Below, one piece after another: positions 1 to 6,977 of a stretch of DNA of 13,448 nt. The notes under the pieces were generated by a model. That model made no database searches and had not been told where the DNA came from. It saw nothing but the letters and a program-made list of their open reading frames with translations. The number at the start of each line of letters is the position of its first letter. The stretch's first letter is position 1. This DNA is from Verrucomicrobiales bacterium (GTDB lineage Bacteria > Verrucomicrobiota > Verrucomicrobiia > Verrucomicrobiales > DEV007): the NCBI GenBank assembly GCA_022424805.1, contig JAKMGR010000620.1:1-13448 (forward strand), given 5' to 3'. A program made the translations under genes and the position numbers.

Positions 1-1
1 T

Positions 2-142
2 CAGTATGGAGCCCCGCTAGTCGTGCTGGGTGCTCCCCTGACAGTTGATGCCGATGCTTTCAAAACAGCGGATGGTGATCTCGAGTCTTCTCTGCGATTG
101 ATTTGCGATGCGGTGCATTCTCAGGAAGTTTCTTCATCATGA
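2..142 (+). CDS. C-terminal end of an unidentified protein (5' end outside window)
   Basis: Only the last 46 codons are visible, in one open frame running from the window edge to a TGA at 140-142. The tail begins QYGAPLVVLGAPLTVD and ends in HSQEVSSS. The hydrophobic strand followed by a Gly-x-Pro turn and a final amphipathic helix would suit the last beta-alpha unit of a TIM barrel, such as the sugar-phosphate decarboxylase/synthase (HUMPS/KGPDC) group, but this is a guess from fold pattern only. Its stop overlaps the start of the next gene as ATGA, so the two are probably translationally coupled in one sugar-metabolism operon. The downstream dehydrogenase and epimerase fit a sugar or sugar-acid pathway. 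Confidence 0.6.
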   Translation, partial: QYGAPLVVLGAPLTVDADAFKTADGDLESSLRLICDAVHSQEVSSS

Positions 143-1164
143 AATCGCCTGCCGTGGTAAACTTTTCTCCCGAAGCCGGATCCGTTGAGATTCGCGAAAT
201 CGAACGGCCTGCGATCGGAGCGAACGATGTCCTGCTCGAAGTCGCCAATGTCGGCGTCTGCGGAAGCGATCTTCATCAGTGGACCGCAGATCATTCCTGG
301 CCCGTGAATTATCCTGTCGTTCTCGGTCACGAGTTCGGCGGACACATCGTCGAGATTGGATCAGAGGTCGAGATATGGAAAGAAGGTGATCGTGTCGTTT
401 CCGAGACCGCGGCGATCATTGATCCAGACAACCCGATGACACGACAGGGGCTCTACAACCTCGATACCAGTCGAAAGGGTTTTGGCTACGGCGTTGACGG
501 AGCAATGACGAAGTATGTCCGAGTCCCTTCCCGGATTCTGCATCGGGTTCCGGATCGCTTGCCGTTTGAAGAAGCGTGCCTGACAGAGCCCACTTGCGTC
601 GCCTACAATGCTGTGGTGCGCAATGCCCGCATCGAGCCGGGCGACCGTGTGATTGTGTTAGGTCCGGGAACGATCGGAATTCTTTGTGCGGCGATGGCAA
701 AGCAATGTGGCGCGCAGGTGGCTCTCGTCGGTCTCGAGCAGGACGCCCATCGCCTGAAGATCGCGGAACAATACGGGTGCGAAACCATTATCGGTGATGC
801 GAGCGAATGGGCAAAGAGCCGCGACGGACTTGGTTCCGATGGAGTCATCGATGCAGCAGGCGCCAGTGCCACCTTACAGATTGCATTGGATGTGGTTCGC
901 CCCAATGGATGGATTAGCAAGGTAGGCTGGGGGCCGCAACCACTCGGCTTTAACCTCGATCCGCTCGTACAGAAAAATGTAACCTTGCAGGGAAGCTTCA
1001 GCCATCACTGGACGATTTGGGAGCGCGTCATTGCCCTGATGGGAGACGGTCAATTTGACGTAAAGCCTATCATCGGAGGCGTCTGGGACGTGACGGACTG
1101 GCACGAGGCGTTTGAGAAAATGCACGGCGGGGAGGTAGTGAAGAGCGTTCTTCGACCTGTCTGA
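139..1164 (+). CDS. Zinc-type medium-chain alcohol/sugar dehydrogenase (threonine/sorbitol dehydrogenase-like)
   Basis: A 341-residue NAD(P)-dependent MDR oxidoreductase that probably oxidises a secondary hydroxyl of a sugar or sugar acid; the substrate cannot be read from sequence. The N-terminal GroES-like domain carries the catalytic-zinc ligands: Cys41 in VCGSDLH, His64-Glu65 in LGHEFGG, and Glu150 in LTEPT. The Rossmann domain has GPGTIG at 175-180. The structural-zinc lobe (residues about 88-123) is recognisable by YNL and KGFGYGVDGA, but the four expected cysteines appear as Asp95, Asn98, Thr101 and Asp109. I chose the start at 139 rather than an in-frame ATG at 103 because 139 forms an ATGA overlap with the preceding stop, has an AGGAAG ribosome-binding site about 10 bases upstream, and gives the usual family N-terminus. 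The family call is firm and the substrate is unknown. Confidence 0.93.
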   Translation: MKSPAVVNFSPEAGSVEIREIERPAIGANDVLLEVANVGVCGSDLHQWTADHSWPVNYPVVLGHEFGGHIVEIGSEVEIWKEGDRVVSETAAIIDPDNPMTRQGLYNLDTSRKGFGYGVDGAMTKYVRVPSRILHRVPDRLPFEEACLTEPTCVAYNAVVRNARIEPGDRVIVLGPGTIGILCAAMAKQCGAQVALVGLEQDAHRLKIAEQYGCETIIGDASEWAKSRDGLGSDGVIDAAGASATLQIALDVVRPNGWISKVGWGPQPLGFNLDPLVQKNVTLQGSFSHHWTIWERVIALMGDGQFDVKPIIGGVWDVTDWHEAFEKMHGGEVVKSVLRPV

Positions 1165-1178
1165 CCACTGACCACTGA
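1162..1178 (+). repeat. Short heptamer repeat TGACCAC starting on the dehydrogenase stop codon
   Basis: The stop TGA of the dehydrogenase is the first triplet of TGACCAC-TGACCAC-TGA. Because the period is 7, the three TGA triplets (1162, 1169, 1176) fall in the three different frames. It fills most of the 27-bp gap to the next gene, which has no obvious Shine-Dalgarno sequence. Confidence 0.8.
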
Positions 1179-1191
1179 ATTCTGTAAACCC

Positions 1192-2088
1192 ATGCCAAAG
1201 CTCGCCGCCTTTCCCAAAGCCTTCATGCACGCCCTCTGCAAAGATGGCAGCATGACCGTATCCGAATGGATCACGCTTGCTGCCGGTCTCGACGTCGATG
1301 GCGTGGAATGGTATGCCGGTTTCCTGGAAATGGCGGACGAGAGAAACTGGTCCCGGTTTCGTGAAGAAGTCGAGTCTCACGGGATGGTCATTCCAATGAT
1401 GTGTTGTTCCCCCGACTTCACTCATCCTGATCCGTCATTTCGCGAGGCGGAAATTGCCAAGCAGAAACGCTGGATTGAAATGACTCACTCTCTCGGCGGA
1501 AGATACTGCCGAGTGCTGAGTGGACAGCGCCGCCCTGAATTATCGATCGATGAAGGAGTGGAATTCGCTGCACAATCCATTGAGGCATGCCTGCCTTTCG
1601 CGGAGGAACGCGAAATCACCCTAATTATCGAAAACCACTACAAAGACGACTTCTGGGAGTATCCCGAGTTTGCCCAGAAAATGGATGTGTTCTGTCAATT
1701 GGTTGATCGCATCCAGCATCCCGGCTTCGGAGTGAATTACGATCCAAGCAATACCTATCTCGCAGGTGAAGACCCGATTGAGTTACTCAAACGGGTTTCC
1801 GATCGCGTCGTGACGATGCACGCCAGTGACCGCTTTTTGATTGAGGGGACGATCAAAGACCTCCGTCGCGAGGAGGATGGTGCAGAAGGATACGCGAAAC
1901 GGCTCAGTCATGGAGAGATCGGAAAAGGGCTCAATGATTACGACGCCATTTTTTCGGAGCTGAAGAGTAAAGGTTTCGACGGATGGATCAGTATCGAAGA
2001 CGGCGTTGATGGGATGGATCAGTTAGCCCGGAGTGTCTCGTTTTTGAAAAACAAGATCGCGGAATACTGGCCGTCAGAATCCTCGTAG
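1192..2088 (+). CDS. Sugar phosphate isomerase/epimerase (xylose isomerase-like TIM barrel)
   Basis: A 298-residue cytoplasmic protein of the AP-endonuclease-2/xylose-isomerase-like TIM barrel superfamily, which isomerises or epimerises sugars, keto-sugars or their phosphates using a divalent metal. Likely metal ligands lie in strand-end motifs in the expected order: Glu147 (IIENHY), Asp184 (NYDPSN), His210 (MHASDR) and Glu269 (ISIEDG), with His240 in the SHGEIGKG loop. Length and motif spacing match full-length members. It lies 27 bp after the dehydrogenase on the same strand, so the two probably act in sequence on one sugar or sugar acid. No Shine-Dalgarno is evident before the ATG. The family contains many uncharacterised members, so no substrate can be given. 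Confidence 0.9.
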   Translation: MPKLAAFPKAFMHALCKDGSMTVSEWITLAAGLDVDGVEWYAGFLEMADERNWSRFREEVESHGMVIPMMCCSPDFTHPDPSFREAEIAKQKRWIEMTHSLGGRYCRVLSGQRRPELSIDEGVEFAAQSIEACLPFAEEREITLIIENHYKDDFWEYPEFAQKMDVFCQLVDRIQHPGFGVNYDPSNTYLAGEDPIELLKRVSDRVVTMHASDRFLIEGTIKDLRREEDGAEGYAKRLSHGEIGKGLNDYDAIFSELKSKGFDGWISIEDGVDGMDQLARSVSFLKNKIAEYWPSESS

Positions 2089-2155
2089 CAGGGCCGGGAT
2101 ACATTCAGCCCATATTCCGCTCGGCGTAACCTCATTGTCTGGGCATTCATTTCGA

Positions 2156-2176
2156 AACATTGATTCAATCAATGTT
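2156..2176. promoter_or_regulatory. Perfect 21-bp palindrome, possible operator
   Basis: The arms AACATTGATT and AATCAATGTT are exact reverse complements around a single C. It lies 68 bp after the epimerase stop and 73 bp before the DUF2339 start. It is A/T-rich and no T-tract follows it, so it suits a dimeric repressor or activator site better than an intrinsic terminator. The gap from 2089 to 2249 holds nothing else I can support except a weak promoter guess. Confidence 0.45.
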
Positions 2177-2214
2177 CTTGTATGCCATTATCGAATTGGT
2201 GGTCCGGTGAAAGA

Positions 2215-2244
2215 TTGCTACTCTCCTTCTAACTGCAATTTATC
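2215..2244 (+). promoter_or_regulatory. Weak candidate sigma70-type promoter before the DUF2339 gene
   Basis: A TTGCTA hexamer at 2215-2220 and a TTTATC hexamer at 2239-2244 are separated by 18 bases. The second ends only 5 bases before the ATG at 2250, so transcription from it would give a leaderless or nearly leaderless message. This fits the absence of a Shine-Dalgarno sequence there. The matches are imperfect and this is a guess. Confidence 0.2.
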
Positions 2245-2249
2245 GCATC

Positions 2250-4736
2250 ATGGAATCGTTAGTTTTTGTATTAGTAGTTCTTCTGTTCATCTTGCTCCTC
2301 GTATTGCTCTCCCGCGTGAAGAGCGTGCAGGAGGAAATGCGGGGCATGAAAGGAGAAGTTCGTGAAACACTTTCATTGCTACAAGCTCAGGAGCGGAAAG
2401 AACGCTCGGAGGAATTGCGCGGAGAAGTGGAAGAGAGTCTTCCGGCTTCGTCTGAGGATGCTGTTGGGGGACCACCTGCAAGTCCTGAGCCAGAGGAAGT
2501 CAGTGTCGAGGAGCCTCCGGCTTTTGCTGCCAAGGAAAAGGAGTATGCTGGCGAAGCACCACCTCCCCTGCCGATATCGAAAGTCAGGCAGGAAGTCGCG
2601 CGGACATCGCCGCCCCCGGTTGATCAACCAAGGGAGCCATCCAAATTTGAGACGGCAGCAAAAGAGATTCTTGGAAAGATCTGGAACTGGATCGTTGTGG
2701 GTGAAGAACATCGCCCGAAAGGAGTCACGATGGAGTATGCCGTCGCGACAACGTGGCTCTTGCGAATCGGCGTTTTGATCCTCGTGATTGGAATTGGGTT
2801 TTTCCTCAAGTATTCCATCGTGGAAGGCATCATAGGACCATTGGGAAAAGTGGCTCTCGCCGCCCTCGCGGGAGTAGGCTTGTTAGGGGGTGGCCTGAAA
2901 CTATTTGGCGGCCGCTACGACCTGCTCGGACAGGGTCTCGCTGGCGCAGGTTTTGCGACTTTCTATTTCACTTTTTTTACTGCGCAGAACGAAGGGCTGT
3001 TTTCCGCGGTTCCGACCTTTGCACTGATGATCATCGTAACTGTCGCGGCAGGGCTTCTCGCGTTGCGTTTCCAGTCGATGCTGATTGCCATTCTTGGCCT
3101 GCTCGGTGGATATCTCACTCCGCTGATGATTACTTCGGCGCAGCCGAGCGTGCACGTTCTATTCAGTTATCTGCTCCTGCTCGGACTCGGGGTTTTCTTT
3201 ATTTCAGCGCGGCGCGAGTGGCGACTCCTGTACTACCTCAGTTTCGGCGCGACCTGGCTTCATGTCGCAAACACGGTGTCCCGCGGGTTTAATCCGGAAA
3301 AATTCTGGGAGTTCTTTCCTCATCTTGTCGGTTTCTTTCTGCTCTTCTCGACGGTGACCTTCATCTATCATTTGGTGAACCGGAAAAAGTCGACCGTTCT
3401 CGAACTACTGTTCCTTTTTTTAAACGCCGGGGTGTTCTTTGGCTTTGCGGTTCACATGGTCGACAGAACGTTTTCCCGCGAGACTGTGGCAATTGTCACG
3501 ATCGGTCTGGCCCTCTTCTACATTGCGCACATCTATCTCTTCCTGAAACGCGAGATCCTCGACAGGGGTTTGCTGATGAGCTTTCTCGGACTCGCCTCGC
3601 TGTTTGTTGCGATTACCCTGCCACTGATTCTTTCGAAAGGATGGATCACGGTGACCTGGTCGGTGCAGGCCTTTGTGATGCTATGGATCGCATCGAAAAT
3701 GAAGAGCGAGTTTCTACGCCAGCTCGCCTACGTGCTCTATCTCATCGTTTTGGCGCGGTTTGCGATCTTTGATCTGACGGCCCAATACAGTGGATCGCTC
3801 GCGCAACTGGAACCGGCAGCCTACTGGAAACTCTTCACGGAACGTCTCATGGTTCTCGGCCTGCCGATTGCTTCCTTCTTTGCCGCCGGGAATCTCTTTT
3901 CCCGAGAGCGCGATGCGAATGGGGATTGGATTGTCCCCGAGGGAAATGACATTCGTCCGCGGTTCGGCCAGTCTATGCTGAGTCGCGCCTGCTTCTGGAT
4001 CGTGCTCGCTCTCAGCTTCGTTTATTTCAATCTAGAGACGCAGAAAACGATCCGCTACCTTTTTGATCCGCTGACGACACCCGTCCACACGCTGGTCGCT
4101 ATCGGCCTGACGGCGATTCTCTTTCGGGAGATGCTGGCAAACCGCGAAACAATCGCAACAGCACTGTTCTGGATCCTTAGCGCGCTGATCGTGGTGAAGG
4201 TTTTCCTCGTCGACTTCATCCGATTCGGCATCGACTTTGATCTGGCATTTCGTGAAACGGACTTTGCCTCCGGCTTGCTCATGCGAATGCTCGACTACGG
4301 AGCCGTGATAGCATTCCTGCTCGTCGCCTGGCAGATGCTGGCGCGCAGAGCGAAGCGAGAACGTGCTTCCGCTGTATTCGGCTGGACTGCGCTCGCTGGA
4401 GCGTTTTTCTACTCCAGTCTCGAAGTCTGGACGGGACTCACGCACTTTCTTCCGGAGTTTCGGATGGGAGGGATCTCGATATACTGGTCGCTCTTTGCGT
4501 TCACCTTGCTATTCACCGGAATCTCGAAAAACCGCGCCGTTCTTCGACGGATCGGATTGGTCATCATGTCGGGCGTAGTCTTCAAAGTGTTTTTTGTAGA
4601 TTTATCAGGGTTAGAACAACTCTATCGCATTGTCGCATTCATCGTCCTGGGAGTGATCATATTGATCTGTTCTTTCCTGTATCTGAAATACCGTCACCGT
4701 TTTTCAATTGAAGAAGAAAAGGAAGAAGAATCATGA
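2250..4736 (+). CDS. DUF2339 polytopic membrane protein
   Basis: An 828-residue inner-membrane protein of the DUF2339 family, whose biochemical function is not established. It has one N-terminal membrane segment (about residues 2-21), then a charged, probably coiled-coil stretch (about 22-62). A Pro/Glu-rich linker runs to about 130, and from about residue 170 to near the end there is a long series of hydrophobic helices. The family signature region begins near [22 protein letters not shown] and includes GGYLTPL after the first five or so helices. The end ([16 protein letters not shown] and a short charged tail) is the usual DUF2339 C-terminus, so the gene looks intact. No Shine-Dalgarno precedes the ATG. 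Its stop overlaps the next ATG (ATGA). DUF2339 genes are commonly followed by a DUF3999 gene, as here, although that partner is broken. Confidence 0.92.
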   Translation: MESLVFVLVVLLFILLLVLLSRVKSVQEEMRGMKGEVRETLSLLQAQERKERSEELRGEVEESLPASSEDAVGGPPASPEPEEVSVEEPPAFAAKEKEYAGEAPPPLPISKVRQEVARTSPPPVDQPREPSKFETAAKEILGKIWNWIVVGEEHRPKGVTMEYAVATTWLLRIGVLILVIGIGFFLKYSIVEGIIGPLGKVALAALAGVGLLGGGLKLFGGRYDLLGQGLAGAGFATFYFTFFTAQNEGLFSAVPTFALMIIVTVAAGLLALRFQSMLIAILGLLGGYLTPLMITSAQPSVHVLFSYLLLLGLGVFFISARREWRLLYYLSFGATWLHVANTVSRGFNPEKFWEFFPHLVGFFLLFSTVTFIYHLVNRKKSTVLELLFLFLNAGVFFGFAVHMVDRTFSRETVAIVTIGLALFYIAHIYLFLKREILDRGLLMSFLGLASLFVAITLPLILSKGWITVTWSVQAFVMLWIASKMKSEFLRQLAYVLYLIVLARFAIFDLTAQYSGSLAQLEPAAYWKLFTERLMVLGLPIASFFAAGNLFSRERDANGDWIVPEGNDIRPRFGQSMLSRACFWIVLALSFVYFNLETQKTIRYLFDPLTTPVHTLVAIGLTAILFREMLANRETIATALFWILSALIVVKVFLVDFIRFGIDFDLAFRETDFASGLLMRMLDYGAVIAFLLVAWQMLARRAKRERASAVFGWTALAGAFFYSSLEVWTGLTHFLPEFRMGGISIYWSLFAFTLLFTGISKNRAVLRRIGLVIMSGVVFKVFFVDLSGLEQLYRIVAFIVLGVIILICSFLYLKYRHRFSIEEEKEEES

Positions 4737-5070
4737 AATCTTTTTACCACGCCCTACTTGCTGCCTGTCTCTTTCTCCCGAGCATTGCGAGTGTCGAACC
4801 CGGTTCGTCGTTTGAATTTCGACGGGACCTGAAAGGAGAGCCTTCCGGCGAGGCGCTCGGCATTGCTCTTTTGGATTCGGATGTATTTCGGGAATCAACG
4901 GGAGATCTTTCGGATGTCCGCATCTTTGACGAGTCGGAGACCGAAGCCCGACTGGTTCCATTTTAATTCAAGAGATGGAACCGGAGGAGGCTGCAGAGCC
5001 TGCACAAACGATTCCGCCTGAGATCATCGACTTCTCCGAAACCAGCGATGAACTTAGGCTCCCGCTTTTC
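4733..5070 (+). pseudogene. Frameshifted and truncated DUF3999-like gene, partner of DUF2339
   Basis: The ATG at 4733 overlaps the DUF2339 stop and has a purine-rich ribosome-binding site (GGAAGAAGAA). The first frame gives 77 residues: a signal peptide (about 1-20), then FEFRRDL and LSDVRIFDESE followed by LVPF. This matches the start of DUF3999 proteins, which are normally several hundred residues long. It ends at a TAA at 4964-4966. One extra T in the TTTT run at 4961-4964 would restore a continuous frame onward from 4967 (PFLIQEMEPEEAAEPAQ, then PEIIDFSETSDELRL), giving plausible family-like sequence to about 5061-5070. Beyond that, similarity stops and a terminator follows at 5103. I therefore read it as a remnant with both a frameshift and a large 3' deletion. 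The endpoint is approximate. A sequencing error could explain the frameshift but not the missing C-terminal part. Confidence 0.65.
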
Positions 5071-5102
5071 GCCACAAGATTTTGCTCGCCACCCCCTGCC
5101 AT

Positions 5103-5141
5103 TTCGGGTGATTGTTTCGCAACAATCACCCGAATTTTTTT
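5103..5141 (+). terminator. Strong intrinsic terminator hairpin touching the next start codon
   Basis: A perfect 14-bp stem (5103-5116 with 5121-5134) encloses a TCGC tetraloop and is followed by seven T (5135-5141). This is textbook rho-independent form and would end the DUF2339/DUF3999 transcript. The T-tract runs directly into the ATG at 5142 of the following gene. Confidence 0.88.
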
Positions 5142-6113
5142 ATGCATTTCACTCGACTACTCTTTGCCTCTCTTTTCTTCGTCACCGCCATCTGCCATGC
5201 CGATACCTGGACTGATCCAGCAGTAGCAGGAAAGGAAGACCCAGCCTTTCTCATCCAGGGAGAATATGGCGTCGCTGAGAGCGGCCAGCCCTGGGGCGCA
5301 CATGTCATCGCGATGGGCGAAGGGAATTTCGACGCCTACTTGCTCGAGGGAGGCCTCCCGGGACTCGGCTACACCAGAGAAAAGACGCGGACGAAATTGA
5401 CGGGAAAGTCCGCCGAGGGAAAGACCTCTTTGCAATCTGAAGACGGCAAACTGACCGCTACGATCGCCGGAGAAAAAATCACTCTCCAGCGCGATGGAAA
5501 GCCCCTCGCAGAATTGGCTCGTGTGGAGAGAAAGAGTTCTACGCTCGGCGAAAAACCTCCCGCTGGCGCCATCGTTCTTTTCGACGGCAGCAGCGCCGAC
5601 GAGTGGAACAAGCCCGAAGCCCTTCAGGATGGCCTGCTCGCAAACCTCGATATTTCCACCAAGCGCAAGTTTCACAGCTACAAGTTACACCTTGAGTTTC
5701 GCACGCCTTACAAGCCAAAGGCACGGGGTCAAGGTCGTGGAAACAGCGGTGTCTACCACCAGCATCGCTACGAGACTCAGGTTCTTGATTCCTTCGGCCT
5801 GACTGGCGAATACAACGAAACAGGGGGCATCTATACGATCAGCAAGCCCATCGTAAACTCCTGCCTTCCCCCATTGCAGTGGCAGACCTACGACGTCGAT
5901 TTCACCACAGCGGAGTTCGATGAATCAGGCAAACTCGTGAAAAAGGCCCGCATGACCGTACACCTCAATGGCGTGCTCGTTCAGGACGACACCGATCTCC
6001 CAAAAACAACCGGTGGGGCGAAGCTTAAGATCACACCCGAACCGGGCCCGATCTACATCCAGCACCACGGCAACCCGGTTTTCTACCGGAATATTTGGGT
6101 GGTCGAAAAGTAA
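5142..6113 (+). CDS. Secreted 3-keto-disaccharide hydrolase / DUF1080 family protein
   Basis: A 323-residue exported protein with the 3-keto-disaccharide hydrolase (DUF1080) domain, a concanavalin-like jelly-roll fold abundant in Planctomycetota and Verrucomicrobiota. Members are implicated in cleaving 3-keto-glycosides in the periplasm; this protein's activity is inferred. A signal peptide covers residues 1-20 (cleavage probably after CHA). Residues about 20-140 form an N-terminal extension, and the domain runs from IVLFDGSSADEWN (about 150) to the end. Family hallmarks are LHLEFRTPYKPKARGQGRGN, the YETQVLDSFG segment, CLPPLQWQTYDVDF, VHLNG and HHGNPVFYRNIWV. The start at 5142 is chosen because it gives a clean signal peptide; alternatives upstream lie inside the hairpin. 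No Shine-Dalgarno is possible in the usual position. It ends 12 bp from the stop of an opposing gene. Confidence 0.92.
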   Translation: MHFTRLLFASLFFVTAICHADTWTDPAVAGKEDPAFLIQGEYGVAESGQPWGAHVIAMGEGNFDAYLLEGGLPGLGYTREKTRTKLTGKSAEGKTSLQSEDGKLTATIAGEKITLQRDGKPLAELARVERKSSTLGEKPPAGAIVLFDGSSADEWNKPEALQDGLLANLDISTKRKFHSYKLHLEFRTPYKPKARGQGRGNSGVYHQHRYETQVLDSFGLTGEYNETGGIYTISKPIVNSCLPPLQWQTYDVDFTTAEFDESGKLVKKARMTVHLNGVLVQDDTDLPKTTGGAKLKITPEPGPIYIQHHGNPVFYRNIWVVEK

Positions 6114-6125
6114 GATCTGCGAAAC

Positions 6126-6722
6126 CTAATCCTCCTCCTTCACCTCGATCTCCCGAATGATCTGCGGCCGCTGCTCGGGAACGAGATCGCGCGCATGGTA
6201 TTCGATCATGGCAGCTTCCAGGTGAGTGAATAGCTGACTGACCGTCTCCTTTTCGCCTACCCGGTATTCGACCATGTGAGTATGTGTCGTCGTCGGGTAT
6301 TGTTTAAAAGGATAGGCCCACTTCTGCTTCGTGGCACCTTGCGCAATTTGCCGGAGGCGTTCCGCTTTCTCCGCGAGACGTTCATTGGCCGTCCCGAGAG
6401 GCTGAATATAATAGATGCGCACGAGACTCTGCGACTCGGTGCAAATCGTGAGTTCTCTCACTCGCGTCTGCGAATCGGTGTCATAGATTTGCACGCCGTA
6501 GTATTCGATGGACCGCAGCGGAACGGAAACCACCGCTTCTCCAATCGTAACTCGCCAGATCAGAGGAACGATGTTGGCTTTGACGCCACTAACTGGTGCC
6601 GGTTCCGTTACCTCTTCGACTCGCTTCTGGTTCGGGTTTTCGTTTTCCTGCGAGTAGGAATGCAAAGGAGTGAGCAGAGCCGCTGCGAGGACGAAGGTCT
6701 GAAGGAATCGATTCGTTGTCAT
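6126..6722 (-). CDS. Small secreted protein of unknown function
   Basis: A 198-residue protein I do not recognise. It starts with a signal peptide (MTTNRFLQTFVLAAALLTPLHS, cleavage about residue 22-25) followed by a short Gln/Asn/Glu-rich stretch. Residues about 50-115 look beta-rich (alternating hydrophobics, SIEYYGVQIYD, SLVRIYYIQPLG), followed by a charged helix (ANERLAEKAERLRQ) and a mixed C-terminal part ending in an acidic tail. No catalytic motif is evident and it contains a single cysteine (in ELTICTES), so disulfides are unlikely. It is convergent with the DUF1080 gene with only 12 bp between stops. A GAGGA sequence lies immediately before the ATG, too close for normal Shine-Dalgarno use. 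Codon use and signal peptide support a real gene. Periplasmic or outer-envelope location is inferred. Confidence 0.75.
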   Translation of the reverse strand: MTTNRFLQTFVLAAALLTPLHSYSQENENPNQKRVEEVTEPAPVSGVKANIVPLIWRVTIGEAVVSVPLRSIEYYGVQIYDTDSQTRVRELTICTESQSLVRIYYIQPLGTANERLAEKAERLRQIAQGATKQKWAYPFKQYPTTTHTHMVEYRVGEKETVSQLFTHLEAAMIEYHARDLVPEQRPQIIREIEVKEED

Positions 6723-6727
6723 TCCTC

Positions 6728-6757
6728 AGAGTAGGAGATTCTGCGCTCTCGGGTCAA
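6728..6757 (-). promoter_or_regulatory. Weak candidate sigma70-type promoter for the small secreted protein
   Basis: On the minus strand, TTGACC (6757-6752) and TACTCT (6733-6728) are 18 bases apart, and the latter ends 5 bases before the ATG at 6722. If used, the message would begin at or next to the start codon. The TTGACC box is a good match to consensus and the second box is poor. Confidence 0.25.
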
Positions 6758-6856
6758 GGTGGCGTCACATCAAGAGTGTGGATGAAAGTATAGGACAAAG
6801 GATGTCGTGCCTCTGCGCGCGGGCCTCTTGGTGGAGATGACTACCGTCGTGAATTC

Positions 6857-6938
6857 CTGTAGCCGAGGTCTTCGACCTCGGAATGGGCGATACTTAGCAA
6901 CCGAGTATCCATTCCGGGGTCACAGACCCCAGATACAG
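6857..6938. repeat. Cloverleaf-like inverted-repeat element (REP/BIME-like)
   Basis: Outer arms CTGTA (6857-6861) and TACAG (6934-6938) pair. Inside are hairpin 1 (CCGAGGTC, loop TTC, GACCTCGG, 6863-6881) and hairpin 2 (GGGGTC, loop ACA, GACCCC, 6916-6930). Between them is a central stem, GGAATGG with CCATTCC and GATACT with AGTATC. The two halves are imperfect inverted copies of one unit of the form CTGTA-hairpin-GGAATGG. This resembles REP-type palindromic elements spread by RAYT transposases, but no such gene is in the window. The rest of the 255-bp gap (6723-6977) has no gene I can support. Confidence 0.75.
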
Positions 6939-6944
6939 CCCTCA

Positions 6945-6968
6945 TCACTTTCCTTCACTTTCATTCAC
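6945..6968. repeat. Decamer direct repeat just downstream of the lactonase-like gene
   Basis: On the + strand the units are TCACTTTCCT, TCACTTTCAT and a partial TCAC. Read with the gene (minus strand) it contains TGA every 10 bases, so stop codons occur in all three frames within about 35 bases after the true stop at 6980-6978. Confidence 0.6.
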
Positions 6969-6977
6969 ACCCCCACA

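Noticed and set aside
874..1425. A 183-codon minus-strand frame across the dehydrogenase/epimerase junction
   Set aside because: It is antisense to two well-supported genes and resembles no family.
2135..2365. Short + strand open frame overlapping the DUF2339 start
   Set aside because: It spans the palindrome, lacks a ribosome-binding site and runs in the wrong frame through the conserved membrane segment of DUF2339.
4975..5226. Separate 83-codon gene after the DUF3999 start
   Set aside because: Its first part reads as the continuation of the DUF3999 remnant after a one-base frameshift, and its last part is the terminator and the signal-peptide region of the DUF1080 gene in another frame.
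6857..6938. tRNA gene suggested by the cloverleaf shape
   Set aside because: There is no T-loop GTTCRA sequence, no anticodon stem-loop of the right size and no 7-bp acceptor stem; the outer arm is only 5 bp.
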